Of a stretch of DNA of 64,000 nucleotides, positions 50,367 to 62,320 are shown piece by piece (within the stretch, counting starts at the first letter, position 1; each line of letters begins with the position of its first letter). The translations under genes were made by a program, and so were the position numbers. The stretch is from Leguminivora glycinivorella (taxonomy: Eukaryota > Arthropoda > Insecta > Lepidoptera > Tortricidae), in assembly GCF_023078275.1 (NCBI RefSeq), contig NC_062993.1, positions 2,107,252 through 2,171,251 on the forward strand, written 5' to 3'. Under the pieces are notes generated by a model. That model was not told where the DNA came from, searched no databases, and saw only the letters and a program-made list of their open reading frames with translations.

Positions 50367-51124
50367 TAAGGTACTGCGGGGCAACGACTGGGGGACAATT
50401 GTAACTGATCCATTTTTAGGGTTCCGTAGTCAACTAGGAACCCTTATAGTTTCGCCATGTCTGTCTGTCCGTCCGTCCGTCCGCGGATAATCTCAGTAAC
50501 CGTAAGCACTAGAAAGCTGAAATTTGGTACCAATATGTATATCAATCACGCCAACAAAGTGCAAGAATAAAAAATGGAAAAAAATGTTTTATTAGGGTAC
50601 CCCCCCTACATGTAAAGTGGGGGCTGATATTTTTTTTCATTCCAACCCCAACGTGTGATATATTGTTGGATAGGTATTTAAAAATGAATAAGGGTTTTTA
50701 AGATCGTTTTTTGATAATATTAATATTTTCGGAAATAATCGCTCCTAAAGGAAAAAAAAGTGCGTCCCCCCCCTCTAACTTTTGAACCATATGTTTAAAA
50801 AATATGCCGAAAATCACGAAAGTAGAACTTTATAAAGACTTTCTAGGAAAATTGTTTTGAACTTGATAGGTTCAGTAGTTTTTGAGAAAAATACGGAAAA
50901 CTACGGAACCCTACACTGAGCGTGGCCCGACACGCTCTTGGCCGGTTTTTTTCATTATTACACCATGATGTTGATTTCTACATGTATCCATGCACTGAAC
51001 ACGCCTACCATATATAATATATAACCGGTGGACACTCTATTTAATAATGCAAACATTGTAAAACATGGAAAAAATGGATCAGTTACATTTGCCACCCAGT
51101 CGAGATTTGCCCCGCTGTACCTTA
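50367..51124. mobile_element. TIR element split by AGGGTTCCGTAG copy 2
   Basis: The left end AAGGTACTGCGGGGC with TAACTGATCCATTTTT is inverted at the right (AAAAATGGATCAGTTACA, CCCCGCTGTACCTT). Removing the 535-bp insert leaves about 220 bp. A relative, split by a different element, is at about 63285-63705. Confidence 0.8.
50418..50952 (+). repeat. AGGGTTCCGTAG element, copy 2 (nested)
   Basis: Very similar to copies 1 and 3. It sits inside a TIR element whose halves lie on either side (50367-50417 and 50953-51124). Confidence 0.85.
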
Positions 51125-51749
51125 GGTAAACTTTTTCGAGTCTGCATTACAATCATACTCGTAGCATTCATAGTTTGCGCTAGAGAAGGTAATTTTACTA
51201 AACTAGCTGATTTAGACGACGTTATTTAAGACGTTATTTAAATCCCATCAGACTCAACAGTTGACACTTAACATTGCCTCGTCATTGGCGTCACGCGAAT
51301 ACCCGACCTTGCCCTTTGACCCTTCGTGCAGCTACAGACATCATACTTAGTACTTACTCAGATGATCATCTGTAACCTGGTTTTATTATGGTTTAAACTT
51401 AACCGCTTAGAATTTTTCATTGAGCGTATACTGGTGCCGCTGTGACAGCTACGAAATAACACGAAGAATTGGCTTATTTATGTTCCTTACCATGGGACTC
51501 GATCAATCTGTGTAAGAAACTCTTTTTTTTAAATTATAAATGGATGAAAAGTATAAAAAAATTATAAATGATGAAAGTAGGGGGACATTGGTTACTCGCG
51601 TCCGTAGGAAGATTACCTTAGATTCCCTACACGTGTCCCCTGGGTGGTGCTAAAAAGTAATCAACTTTGGCTGCTGCACTGCACTTTTTATGAGAGCCTC
51701 GCAGCAATATACAGAAACAGTTTTTGTCCACTGCTATCAACTACTCGCT

Positions 51750-52045
51750 AATTACAATTAAATAAGCATGAATCCAATGGACCTACAGAAGACCTGATCA
51801 CCCTTAGCGACGAGGCCAAGAAATGGCTGATTGGACTCAATGTTAACCTATGAATGTTTCTGTTCTTTGCCATACGACTAAATAAACCCAGGAGATGTCT
51901 GTTCACCCTAGATTTGAAGGTTGCCGGGTTATATGAGCTCGGAAATATAGCCGCCGGCAAGGAATTCTACTCCTTGGCAGTGCGCATAAGAATAGAAGAA
52001 GCAAAGCGCTTCGTGCGCATTCGCGGAATATCTACCAAGTAAGGA
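51750..52045 (-). pseudogene. Jockey/CR1-like LINE ORF2 C-terminal remnant
   Basis: The minus strand reads a Thr-Ala-Lys-Glu, stop, Asn-Ser-Leu-Pro block, then IFPSSYNPATFKSRVNRHLL, the usual end of a Jockey-type reverse-transcriptase frame. The TAG stop replaces the usual Trp. 5'-truncated and dead. Confidence 0.65.
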
Positions 52046-52398
52046 TGGAAACTGGCCGTGCGTATAAGAGTGCGTCTAATAATCTAATTATTTATTAGAC
52101 GTCGGCGAAATGAGTTGGATTTTGTTTAAGTATATATATCTGAAATAAAACTATGGAAACAGATTAAATCGCGTATAATGAATTTAAAATAAATCCCGAC
52201 GTTTCGAACTCTTTACCTTTACCTATATTATTTGTGGTCATGGTTCTTTAATATTACTTGTTGTATGTGGGTAGCTTTTGCACATTGTAAAATTTTTCCT
52301 CAGTCACCCGTACAGTTTCGAACAACTACAATATCATAATTTCAGTTTCTTTCAACCTATATTGATTTAGACTAACACGATTTGCACTCATAATTTTA

Positions 52399-52821
52399 GA
52401 ACAAAACGGGACTTAATCGCGTAAACACTTACATTTCATTTAATTCTATCAACGGAACGTCTGTTCTACAGCAGAAAAGTACGTGAAGCGATTGAAATTA
52501 GGAAGCATCGAAATTTCAACCAAAATGAGGGACAGGGAATTTCTTCTTCGTGGAATCCTGTGATTAGCAAATGTAAGCGTGAAAAAACACCGAGGGACAC
52601 ACCGGCTGATGTCGTGAGTGTTGTGTGTAGGCAAAGTGACAACCCTAGCGCAAAAGTGAATAATCAAGAACAAGTGCGGGTAGTTCGAGAAACTCGCGCG
52701 GCTAGAAGATGTTGATGCAATTCCTCGCCAGTCTACCCGTGACACGAACATAATGTGATGTTCGAAACGTCGGGCCTAATATAAATGTAAGTGTTTACGC
52801 GATTAAGTCCCGTTTTGTTCT
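52399..52821. mobile_element. TIR element (423 bp)
   Basis: AGAACAAAACGGGACTTAAT and its exact inverse at the right bound the element; inner GTTCGAAACGTCGGG matches the family at 23581. A minus-strand frame of 100 codons (52449-52751) shows no family features. Confidence 0.75.
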
Positions 52822-53384
52822 TTCAACCTGTCAATTGTTAAAAGTGGCGCTGAAACTGAGAGGTTTCATATCACGTGCTCTTCCTACCCTTTTAGGGAAT
52901 ATAGGCGTGAGCTGTACATGTATGTAATTATGTATCTACGTGGTTAAAAAAATACGCGTTTGTCAAATGAAAATTCGGCATACATTGGGCAATCTTATGA
53001 GGTTTTCTATTCTATAGAGAATGGTTCTTTAAGCTCCATGTGTAATTTTTCCAACATTTTTGCTGTAATTTCTAATAGAAAGTATACAAATTAAATACCC
53101 TTATGTAACAAGAATCCAGATATTTCGTAGCACTAACCAGTTATTCCAGTCCGTCAATAGCTAAACGCCGAGGACCTCAAATGCAATAGCTTACATGTGA
53201 TGTGACTATTCACGTGCCGGTTGGGAAACGTTTCAACCAGTTTCGAACCACAGAAATCAATTCTCGACCTTATTTTATATATATACGATATATCTACATG
53301 TATAAAGTTGTGTAAAGCATTTTAAAACCACGTTGATACTGATAACTAACCGATTTTTAACTTTATTTTAACTAATGTAAAATA

Positions 53385-53660
53385 CCCTATAATGGACGTT
53401 GATGCCATTCATCATCCTCCTTTGCGTTATCCCGGCATTTGCCACGGCTCATGGGAGCCTAGGGTCCGCTTTGACAACGAATCTCAAGATTTGGCGTAGG
53501 CACTAGTTTTTACGAAAGCGACTGCCACCTGACCTTCCAACCCGAAGGGTAAACTAGAACTCATTGGAATTAGTCCGGTTTCCTCACGATGTTTCCTCAA
53601 GAGTGGCACTGAAACCTGAATAGTTTCATGGACCGTTTTATGAAATACAGGCATGATTCT
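53385..53660 (-). repeat. LINE/SINE tail fragments
   Basis: GCATTTGCCACGGCTCATGG and TTTTTACGAAAGCGACTGCC are words of a very common lepidopteran retroposon tail, followed by a piece of the GGGGTAGGCAGAG family. Confidence 0.5.
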
Positions 53661-53687
53661 ATGAATTTATATCTGGATGCTGATACT

Positions 53688-53798
53688 CAATAATGTGTTA
53701 TTCCACATGAGTTTTGCAATAAAATGTCAACTTTAATCGTCATATTTTTGAGTTGACATCTTATTGCAAAATGCATGTGGGATTAACACATTATTGCG
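53688..53798. mobile_element. Palindromic MITE (111 bp)
   Basis: CAATAATGTGTTATTCCACA at the left and AACACATTATTG at the right; inner TTTTGCAATAAAATGTCAAC is also inverted. Confidence 0.75.
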
Positions 53799-54369
53799 TC
53801 TGTTCTCTAGTGTTAAAGTAAAAGTGTTACCTATAATTATATAGATGCGAACCAAGTGCAAATATACACTACTACTTTATCGCTCATATGTTAAAGTTGT
53901 GTATACATATCTTTGGCATATTGTCCGCATCCATATTTAATACCTAGACTACCAAGAATTTATAACCTCATCCACACAAATTCGACAAACTTCATCTTTA
54001 TTGCAATGGATTAAAGTTTATTTATATTGAGTGTTGTGACAGGTTATGTAAGTTGTTTGAGTGGCAAACATAACCGCTTGTTGACATGATTCTGTCGGAA
54101 TGTTTAGTTATTGAGGTTCTGTAACTTAAACTAATAGGGGGTAAAACGAGATTTTCTGGCCAATTTCAAAAAGTTTGTATGTATGGATCACGTATTCAAT
54201 CATCATTTATTTATTTATGTATTTAATCTTTATTGAACAAAGAAACACAATATACAATAGGCGAACTTAATGCCATAACCTGTCAACCTTTAGGCAAAGC
54301 AGAGAAGTTGTAGGCGGTGCAAAATTATAAACGCAATTAGGGACTATAATGAGGTACATTTAAGGACAC

Positions 54370-54720
54370 AATCATTCGCTTGCCCTTATCCCAATTACTT
54401 GGGGTCAGCGCAGCATGTATTTTCTCCCATACCTCTCTATCGGACGTCATCTCGTCAATCCCTTGCATTTGTTTCATTATTATTTATTATTTATTTAACC
54501 AACTTACATTTACAGAGAATCCAGGCATGCAAGTTATGGGCTACAAACACTTAAAACTAGCAATAAGCTATAAGCTAAAAACTAAAATCAATTAATATTA
54601 ATAGATGTGGGAGTGGATATGGACTTGAGGTAGCGGGCTGCAGGACCTTAGGCTTTCATATCATCTCTCACACAGTCCATCCACCTCTTCTTCGGCTTTC
54701 TTCTCCCGTTTCCTACCATA
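54370..54720 (-). repeat. LINE tail split by an AT-rich insertion
   Basis: CTTATCCCAATTACTTGGGG with a CTCTCTATCGGACGTCATCT block, then about 170 bp of unrelated sequence, then ATCATCTCTCACACAGTCCA. These halves are usually contiguous in moth repeats. Confidence 0.5.
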
Positions 54721-54738
54721 CTCATCTATGGATCACGC

Positions 54739-54977
54739 CTTAGGCACTGGTCCCACCGCGAGCTAGTAAGCTATGAGCTATCGGCTATAAAAACGAACAA
54801 AAGATAATCACTCCCGTGCAAATAAAAGAGACACGGCGATGTTTATAGTTACTCGCCCAGGGGTGAGCTATCAAAATCGCCGTGTCTCTTTTATTTGCAC
54901 GGGAGTGCTTATCTTTTGTTCGTTTTTATAGCCGACAGCTCATAGCTTACTAGCTCGCGGTGGGACCAGTGTCTTAG
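54739..54977. mobile_element. Large palindromic MITE (239 bp)
   Basis: Arms of about 105 bp, TTAGGCACTGGTCCCACCGC to TTATTTGCACGGGAGTG, nearly perfect; loop near 54843-54865. Confidence 0.85.
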
Positions 54978-55309
54978 ATATTGGTGAAAAAATGGTAGGC
55001 TGGTACTCTACAAATCAAAATCTACTAGAATAGCCACTACTAGAACAACAACTAAAATAGCAAAATCCAGGTATGTTGCGTAGCGCGTAGGTAAGAATTT
55101 AGAATGGCGGTATTTTGTGAATATCAAAGGGAGTGAGTCTTCTGTACACTTGTAGATACTATTATATATTCTGCGCTCGGGCGAGCAAAACGGACACACT
55201 GCCTCGGCCAAGGCACATTATGTATAGCAAGTTTGCAGCGCGAGCAAATTGCCTCGCGACGTGCGTCGCTCTGTGTGGACCCTGCTATTTTTTCAAAATA
55301 TCCCAGGGC

Positions 55310-55395
55310 GGGTGGTCTAGTGGTGAAGACGCAAGCCGCGTAAGCTAAGCGGGTTCCCGGTTCGTACACTTGTGGACTTGTTCACGTGTATGATA
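55310..55395 (+). repeat. SINE head with tRNA-like boxes
   Basis: TGGTCTAGTGGTGAAGACGC and AAGCGGGTTCCCGGTTCG resemble A and B boxes of a lepidopteran SINE; the body is short. Confidence 0.55.
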
Positions 55396-55851
55396 TATCT
55401 ATTTCAGTTTATTGACTTTATTGTACACATACAATTTTTCTAGTTAACGCGAATAATAAAACTAGTCTCAATTACGTGCCAAGTAGTGCATAACTTCATT
55501 GTTCCCTGCATTAAAGGTAATTATAATGATTCGTGCGACCTTCATTAAGCCTAACTACCAACGACTGATCGTTAAAATCTGCGATTGCAAGTTAATGGTT
55601 TAATATCGTATTTCGATTATTTTAATGGAATATGCATCTCGCAAGGCGTATGATGAATAGTTTTAGTTATATTGGTTCCCATAAAATCTTAAGTCATATC
55701 AAGGATAATTTATATAGGATTTACAGTCTCCATACTAAGAATCGTACCTAATTTTTTTAGCGCCACCTATTAAATACTAGTATTATAAATATCACTACAC
55801 TGATGAGATGATGCCTACAATTTTTTTTTTTTCAAAATGTGTACTTATTTA

Positions 55852-55999
55852 GAAAAAACCCCCGACCACGACATAGTAGACCGATTTTCATGAAATATGG
55901 CTAAGAACAGCGGAGTCCCGGGTAACTCAGCTTTCAGACAAAAAAACGAAATCTAAATCGAATCGTCCGTTCGGGAGCTACGTTGCCACAGACAGACAC

Positions 56000-56030
<31 letters not shown>

Positions 56031-56077
56031 CGTCAAACTTATAACACCCCGTCGTTTTTGCGTCGGGGGTTAAAAAA
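55852..56077 (+). repeat. CAGA element, distal copy
   Basis: Same order of words as 2440-2687, ending TTTTTGCGTCGGGGGTTAAA. Confidence 0.75.
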
Positions 56078-56524
56078 TGAAAACACGCAAAAATATCGGG
56101 AAAATATGATTTTGGCCACTTCCAGGCTGCGAGACACAGCCATCTAGTTTCAAGCCTAAAAGGCCCATATAAGTCAGGGGTACGTTTTGTATGGGCTTTT
56201 TCTGTCCCGTATTATGGTCATTGAGTGTATAGTAATGTAAAAAGCAGCATACATTGGGAAAGACTGCAATTATTCTAACACGTTTCGCACGGACGGAACG
56301 GCCGCTTCCGAGCGACGCAACAGTTAATTACATAAATCGATATTCGCACTTGCCTGCAACTTGTGAGCATATTTTAAATATTTACTATGTTATTAACATA
56401 CAGTACTTAAAGTACCTAGGTTATTTTATAATATCCGTCAGTAAGAAATAAGTGGCAAATTTTAAAAGTTTTAAAACTCTAGGCGCTAATGACGCAACTT
56501 TTATTAGTGTTCGCCCACGGGTGA

Positions 56525-56780
56525 CAAAGTCGTTCGGCGACTTTTATGTCGCGCATATCCAGTCTATGGGCACAGTATAATAAACAGTACTATCGTACAG
56601 TATGGCCACTCCCGCTCCCCACTGAAAGAGCCGCCCATCCCCTCTCGGTTACCTCACAGACATATTCCACTCATACAACCATAGTACGCGTTCATGTACA
56701 CAAGCTTAGACTGTGTGCTAGGAACGCGCCTCTTTCATAAATTTCATCGCTAGTGCCCGAGGTGTGCTATGGGCTAGTAT
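56525..56780. repeat. Repeat with TATGGCCACTCCCGCTCCCC
   Basis: An inverted version lies at about 63315-63560 and another copy is split at 58475-58705 plus 59284-59330. All share TAGGAACGCGCC and GGTACGCGTTCA-like words. Confidence 0.65.
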
Positions 56781-57639
56781 GAAAGTGTGCGCACCTGCTC
56801 GTGTGTGCATACCCTTACTGCTGGCAAAATAGTTCGATCGACTGTATTAATTTTGCGTAAATATATTTCTGATGCACTAGATTTTTATTGACCGAGATAT
56901 AGACCGTTTAACTGCGTCAAAATTAGGGCGAGGTTGACAAAAAACAAAAAGGTAATCATAATTTAAGGATTATGTGTTCACTCAGTGGCAAAGTTTGCCT
57001 TCGTGCCTTGTAAACCGTCGCGACGCTCAAGATTCCACTTCTCGAAGCACTCGTTACGCTCGCGGTTCAATAATGGTATTTTACTTGCTTTAGTACGGCA
57101 TAATTAACTTGTGTGAAAGTTATTAAATACTCTTTAGTGTAATTAAGTACTAAATTAATTACATTTTTCGCTTAGCAATGTAAAATTTGCACATTATTAC
57201 ATTATGTAGGTATCATATTCTAATTTCTATTCGCATATTAATACGTACCTAATGGTCTAATTTACCTAATATTCCAATTAACGGTGTTTTATTAGTTTTA
57301 TTACTCTCATTTGGATGGAATTGTTTGTCGACAAAAAGTATACATTATCTTTTTAGGGTTCCGTACCAAAAACATACAAAAGGAACCCTTATGGTGCGAC
57401 TCTGTCCGTCTGTCACATTTCTAAATATCTCGAGAACTAAGTACTTATGCTATCGACTTAAAAATTTGGAACAGTTATGAACATTGTTAACCTCTACAAA
57501 ATTAAAGGATTATTATTTTTTATTTATTAATATTAAACATACAAAATGGCCAATATGGAAGGGGGGGCAAATTGTAAATGTCAAGTAACTAGGTCAAGTG
57601 GGGTATCGTTAGAAAGAGCTCAAAATGTACATATCAAAA

Positions 57640-57975
57640 CTATTTTTAACCGACTTCAAAAAAGGAGGAGGTTCTCAATTCGACTGAATGTTTTTTTTTT
57701 TTTATTTTTTTTTTTGTATGTATGTTACTCGATATCTCCGAGAGTCGTGGACCGATTTTCAAAATTTTTTTTTGATCGAACGCGTATAACCCCGAGATGG
57801 TCCCATTGGCACTAAGTCGGGGTCTGATGATGGGATCTTGGAGAAATCGAGGGAACTCTTCAAATGTTATAGGCACATGTAATGTTTTTAGTGTATTTTT
57901 CAAAGGTACACCAGTATTTACGCCTGATGGTAATAATTTTATGTGGCTGAGCTGATGATGGAAGGTCAACTCCTC
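57640..57975 (+). repeat. Lepidopteran repeat with CCGACTTCAAAAAAGGAGGA start
   Basis: A T-rich tract, GATATCTCCGAGAGTCGTGG and ATTTTTTTTTGATCGAACGC follow. Frames inside on both strands are incidental. Confidence 0.55.
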
Positions 57976-58086
57976 AATGGTTAGGAGTTAAAGGATAATT
58001 CTTTCTCTACTGTACATATATTCGGACTGATACATATAATATCACTAGGAACAACTAAAAATCAACAAATAAATTAACTTTTTAAC

Positions 58087-58453
58087 AAAAAATAAAACCG
58101 CCTTCAAAAAAAGCGTGTTACAAAACACGGAGAAACTAAAAAGCCAAAAATAATAAACCTTCGAATTCAGATTTCTTATCGGATTGCAATAATCTAAACA
58201 TCCAAATTATAAACAAATCAATTATTTTTGGAGTCGGGGCCAGCCTGCGTATGGTTGGGTGGGGCAAACAGGAAATAGCAAGGCGACGAACAGGTCTGGT
58301 ACCGACTACAAAAATAATTGATTAGTTTATAATTTGGATGTTTAGATTATTGCAATCCGATAAGAAATCTGAATTCGAAGGTTTATTATTTTTGGCTTTT
58401 TAGTTTCTCCGTGTTTTGTAACACGCTTTTTTTGAAGGCGGTTTTATTTTTTT
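58087..58453. mobile_element. Long palindrome (367 bp) with ~137-bp arms
   Basis: AAAATAAAACCGCCTTCAAA and its inverse bound arms that look nearly identical out to ATTTGTTTATAATTTGG words. The ~90-bp GC-rich centre contains GAGTCGG and CCGACTAC. Confidence 0.85.
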
Positions 58454-58522
58454 TTATATTTTTTTTGTCAACCTGTCATATCTCACTCATACAAGCATGG
58501 TACGCGTTCACCTACACGAGCT

Positions 58523-58677
58523 TTACGCAGTGGCTTGCGTGGACGACGGTCGCGCGATGGTCGCGCGACGGCGATGCGACGCATACGAAATCAAACCTTA
58601 TCGATATGGAAGTAATGGAAGTATGAGACGCGACGGCGACGGTCGCGCGACCGTCGCCCACGCAAGACACGGCGTTA
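58523..58677. mobile_element. CpG-rich MITE inside another repeat
   Basis: TTACGCAGTGGCTTGCGTGG and CCACGCAAGACACGGCGTTA are inverted ends; inner GACGGTCGCGCGA words pair. It interrupts the repeat shared with 56525-56780. Confidence 0.75.
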
Positions 58678-58702
58678 GAATGTGTGCTAGGAACGCGCCT
58701 TT

Positions 58703-59283
58703 TTAGGGTTCCGTAGTCAACTAGAAACCTTTATAGTTTCGCCATGTCTGTCTGTCCGTCCGTCCGTTCGTCCGTCCGTCCGTCCGTCCGTCCGTCCGTC
58801 CGTCCGTCCGTCCGCGGATAATCTCAGTAACCGTAAGCACTAGAAAGCTGAAATTTGGTACCAATATGAATATCATTCACGCCAACAAAGTGCAAAAATA
58901 AAAAATAGAAAAAAATGTTTTATTAGGGTACCCCCCCTACATGTAAAGTGGGGGCTGATTTTTTTTTTCATTCCAACCCCAACGTGTGATATATTGTTGG
59001 ATAGGTATTTAAAAATGAATAAGGGTTTACTAAGATCGTTTTTTGGTAATATTAATATTTTCGGAAATAATCGCTCCTAAAGGAAAAAAAAGTGCGTCCC
59101 CCCCCTCTAATTTTTGAACCATATTTTTAAAAAATATGAAAAAAATCACAAAAGTAGAACTTTACAAAGACTTTCTAGGAAAATTATTTTGAACTTGATA
59201 GGTTCAGTAGTTTTTGAGAAAAATACGGAAAACTACGAAACCCTACACTGAGCGTGGCCCGACACGCTCTTGGCCGGTTTTTT
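58703..59283 (+). repeat. AGGGTTCCGTAG element, copy 3 (nested, expanded GTCC run)
   Basis: Like copies 1 and 2 but with a GTCC run of about fourteen units (58749-58812). It interrupts another repeat between AGGAACGCGCC and CATATATTTGATCGCC, words that are adjacent (inverted) at 63325-63365. Confidence 0.85.
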
Positions 59284-60960
59284 CATATATTTGATCGCCA
59301 GTGTCCGAGATGTGGTACTGGCATCATTTTTCGTTTACGAGACGGACTAATTAGTTTTTTTAGTCGTCTCGCCTATTGCTAAAAGTTGCATTGGAACTTG
59401 AGCGATTTTATGTGCTCTGCCTACCCCTTGGCGCGGTATATTGAACATAAAATATATATGTTTGGTCGATGGTTCCGCCATAGATCCTAGAGCGGGGTCA
59501 TTGCCCCGGCTCCGGAATGCCGTGCATCTATACTTTCTTTTTTTAGATGCACTTTGCTTCCTGTTTGACGGGTTTTTAGCTTCGAAATCAATATAAATAA
59601 ATTAATAGTTTAGGTTTGTGACGTAAGAATCGACACCTTGACCTTTGTCACTTGCTAAATATGCGATAAAACGTAGCCTTTAAAGGGCATAAACCATTTA
59701 TGTATTTTTCAGTACAGATAGTGTTTTTTTTACGCACTAGTGCGAGAAGTGGTTCATTATATGCTAGGTCGAAACTTTCGAGGCTCATCTGTACTGAAAA
59801 ACGTCGTACGATACACGTGCGAAAAGGAAATTCTAAACTCGTGTCGATTTAAAACACTCCCTTCGGTCGTGTTTAAATTTATCGCCACTCGTTTCGAACT
59901 TCCTTTTTTACGCACTTGTATCATAATGTACTATTTTTTAACAGGAATAATTTTCTTTTATACAACTATAAAGGTTAATATTTATTTATGTACTTATTAA
60001 TTTTCTGTTTAATAGTTCAAATTTAATATTGAATATTCGCAGGTAGACAGGCTCGAAACACCGTCTTATTCACGAGATGAAGACAATACCGATTTGGACA
60101 TAACATATCCGATTCATATCGCATTTAGATCTAATATTTAAAGTTCCAATCGGACTGAAGAAGTAAAGGTAAAATAGTTCTACAGTTTTCTGTGTATTTT
60201 GATGAGTGCAAGTGCCTAGGCATGTCACTATCATTCATATGTGTGTGAGAGAAAAAATAACTTCTCGCTCTGACGTATGAAATTCTTTATCTGTGCAATG
60301 GACTAATAAGGTGGCGCCATCTGTCATAATCTTTGAGTGTGCCTCCTCATTGGTTAGATATCACTCCTTTTGAATTTATAAAACTTTCATATCACCTACC
60401 GCAATCGTAATAATTATCTTTTGAATTTATAAAACTTTCATAAATCTGTATCGGTTCAGTTCTCACTTAAAAGGTGTTTTTTTAGCCCACTGCTGGGAAA
60501 ACGCATCTTCCCTAGTTCCCGATTCTTCGATTAAAGGTTATCTGGAATAAATTTCCTAAATGGAACCTTTGCATTGTACTGCCTTTGAATTTTCCACAAT
60601 AAAGAGTTTTTTTTAGTATGAATAGGTAGACGTTCGTTTGACCACGATCACACCTGATGGTAAGTGATGATGCGGTCTACGGTGGAGCACGCTTACCTAT
60701 GAGATACCTATTTATGCATACATACACACATACATACAAAAGTATACACTGTAAATTGCTAATTTAAAAAAACAATATTCCGTGAGACATCCTGACAGGC
60801 AGCCAATCATTGGTCAACATCCGAAGTTTCGTCGAGCAATTATACACAAGCACTTCTGTTACGAAAAACGGTCAATGAACTATAGTTTGGTTCCTGTATT
60901 GCTACATGAGATTAGTATTAATAACAACATTTATGTGAAAGTAGGTTTAGGTAATTTAGA

Positions 60961-61068
60961 TAGATACATACATACATATAATCACGCCTGTATCCCATAA
61001 AGGGGTAGGCAGAGCACATGAACTACTAAGTTTCAGTGCCACTCTTGGCAAAAAAGGGTTGAAATAAA
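60961..61068 (+). repeat. GGGGTAGGCAGAG-family fragment
   Basis: CACGCCTGTATCCCATAAAG to TGCCACTCTTGGC, as at 37675-37928 and 39045-39290. Confidence 0.65.
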
Positions 61069-61352
61069 TCCAAATTATGACATGTAATTTAGATGTTGCT
61101 AATATTGTAATTGCGAAAGGTCTCATAATCTGTTTATCACTTCTTTAAGCTTAAATAAACCGATTTAGATTAAATGTAGCATAGATTTAGTTTAAGGACC
61201 AAGAAGGGTGATCAAATTGTAATTTTAGAAGATTCATCACGTCATTAATGACGAAAATGTCGAAAATCGAATAGTGTACTTTCCTCAATGAAGGGAATAG
61301 GGCCAGGATTTTACGTACGAGTCTATTTTCCATTAAAAAAAAAAGCTCTGTA

Positions 61353-61482
61353 AGGGCCGGTTGCACCAAACCGTCTGTCACCGTTAAAGCGTTCGTTAAA
61401 TTTTTATTGTATGGGAAGTTCCATAGACGACTGCTGCGTGACGATGATGTGTCTGTCAAATGTGGTTGATGCAACTGGCCCT
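61353..61482. mobile_element. GGCCGGTTGCACC MITE (130 bp)
   Basis: AGGGCCGGTTGCACCAAACC and GGTTGATGCAACTGGCCCT are imperfect inverted ends. It is the intact member of the family interrupted at 27110-27330. Confidence 0.7.
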
Positions 61483-61545
61483 AAATCTATCGACGCAACG
61501 TCAAGTGATGGTCAAACGTTGATCGAGATATTCCTAAGAAAGATT

Positions 61546-61704
61546 ATGATGATCATCATCATCATATCAGCCCTTTATCGCCCGCTGCTGAGCATAGGCC
61601 CCTCTTCTAGTACGCCACTCTTCCCGGTCCTGGGCTGGTCTCATCCAGTTGTGACCCGCTATTTTCCGGATGTCATCGACCCAACGAGCCAGGCATTCCT
61701 TACA
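61546..61704 (-). repeat. LINE 3' tail with CAT-repeat
   Basis: GATCATCATCATCATATCAG then GCCCGCTGCTGAGCATAGGC, the reverse of an RTE-type tail. Confidence 0.55.
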
Positions 61705-61747
61705 TTTGTAAGATTATGATACGCTGCCTTTTCATGACCAGTAGGCC

Positions 61748-61878
61748 TAGCACAGTCATGATTGCCGCGAGAGTATGTCGCCGCGAGATAGATCACATGT
61801 CTTCTTCTAACTGTATCAATGACATAAGGACGGATAGTCTATCTCGCGGCGACATACTCCCGCGGCAATCCTGTGCTA
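61748..61878. mobile_element. Palindromic MITE (131 bp)
   Basis: TAGCACAGTCATGATTGCCG and CGGCAATCCTGTGCTA with TATGTCGCCGCGAGATAG inverted inside. Confidence 0.75.
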
Positions 61879-62250
61879 ACCCTGCAGCTGCCATATTGTT
61901 TAAACCCAAACGTTTGACGGTATGCCTATCAATGGTTTTCATCTTGAGTTCTTGACTAATATGTCCGTATCCCTCAGAGATGTCACATACGAGATACTGA
62001 CCCTTCTTATCTACCTTTAAGACGATACGGTAGGGGTCAATTCTCCATACAAACGCTCTCGACTATTTCCTCCCTGGTTTTTGAAGATAGAGCAATGAGG
62101 TTTTCAACACAGATTGTTATTATTTTTATCTGTGTCGGACCGTTTTGATTCATTTCATTTCATTTATTTATTCTTCAAACAATACATCATTGTGTCAGAA
62201 ATCCCATTATATACAACATAAATAACAATACAGTAAACAAACCATCAAAC

Positions 62251-62320
62251 CAAAGATTTAAGTCGCAATTGTGATTGTTATTAATACTAAATAACAATCA
62301 CAATTTCGACTTAAATCCTA
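62251..62320. repeat. Short palindrome
   Basis: AGATTTAAGTCGCAATTGTG and its near inverse meet around TTAATACTAAATAA. Confidence 0.6.

Noticed and set aside
52449..52751. 100-codon minus-strand frame
   Set aside because: Contained in a TIR element, with no transposase motif or known domain.
57646..57969. 107-codon minus-strand frame
   Set aside because: Lies in a common moth repeat with a long T tract.
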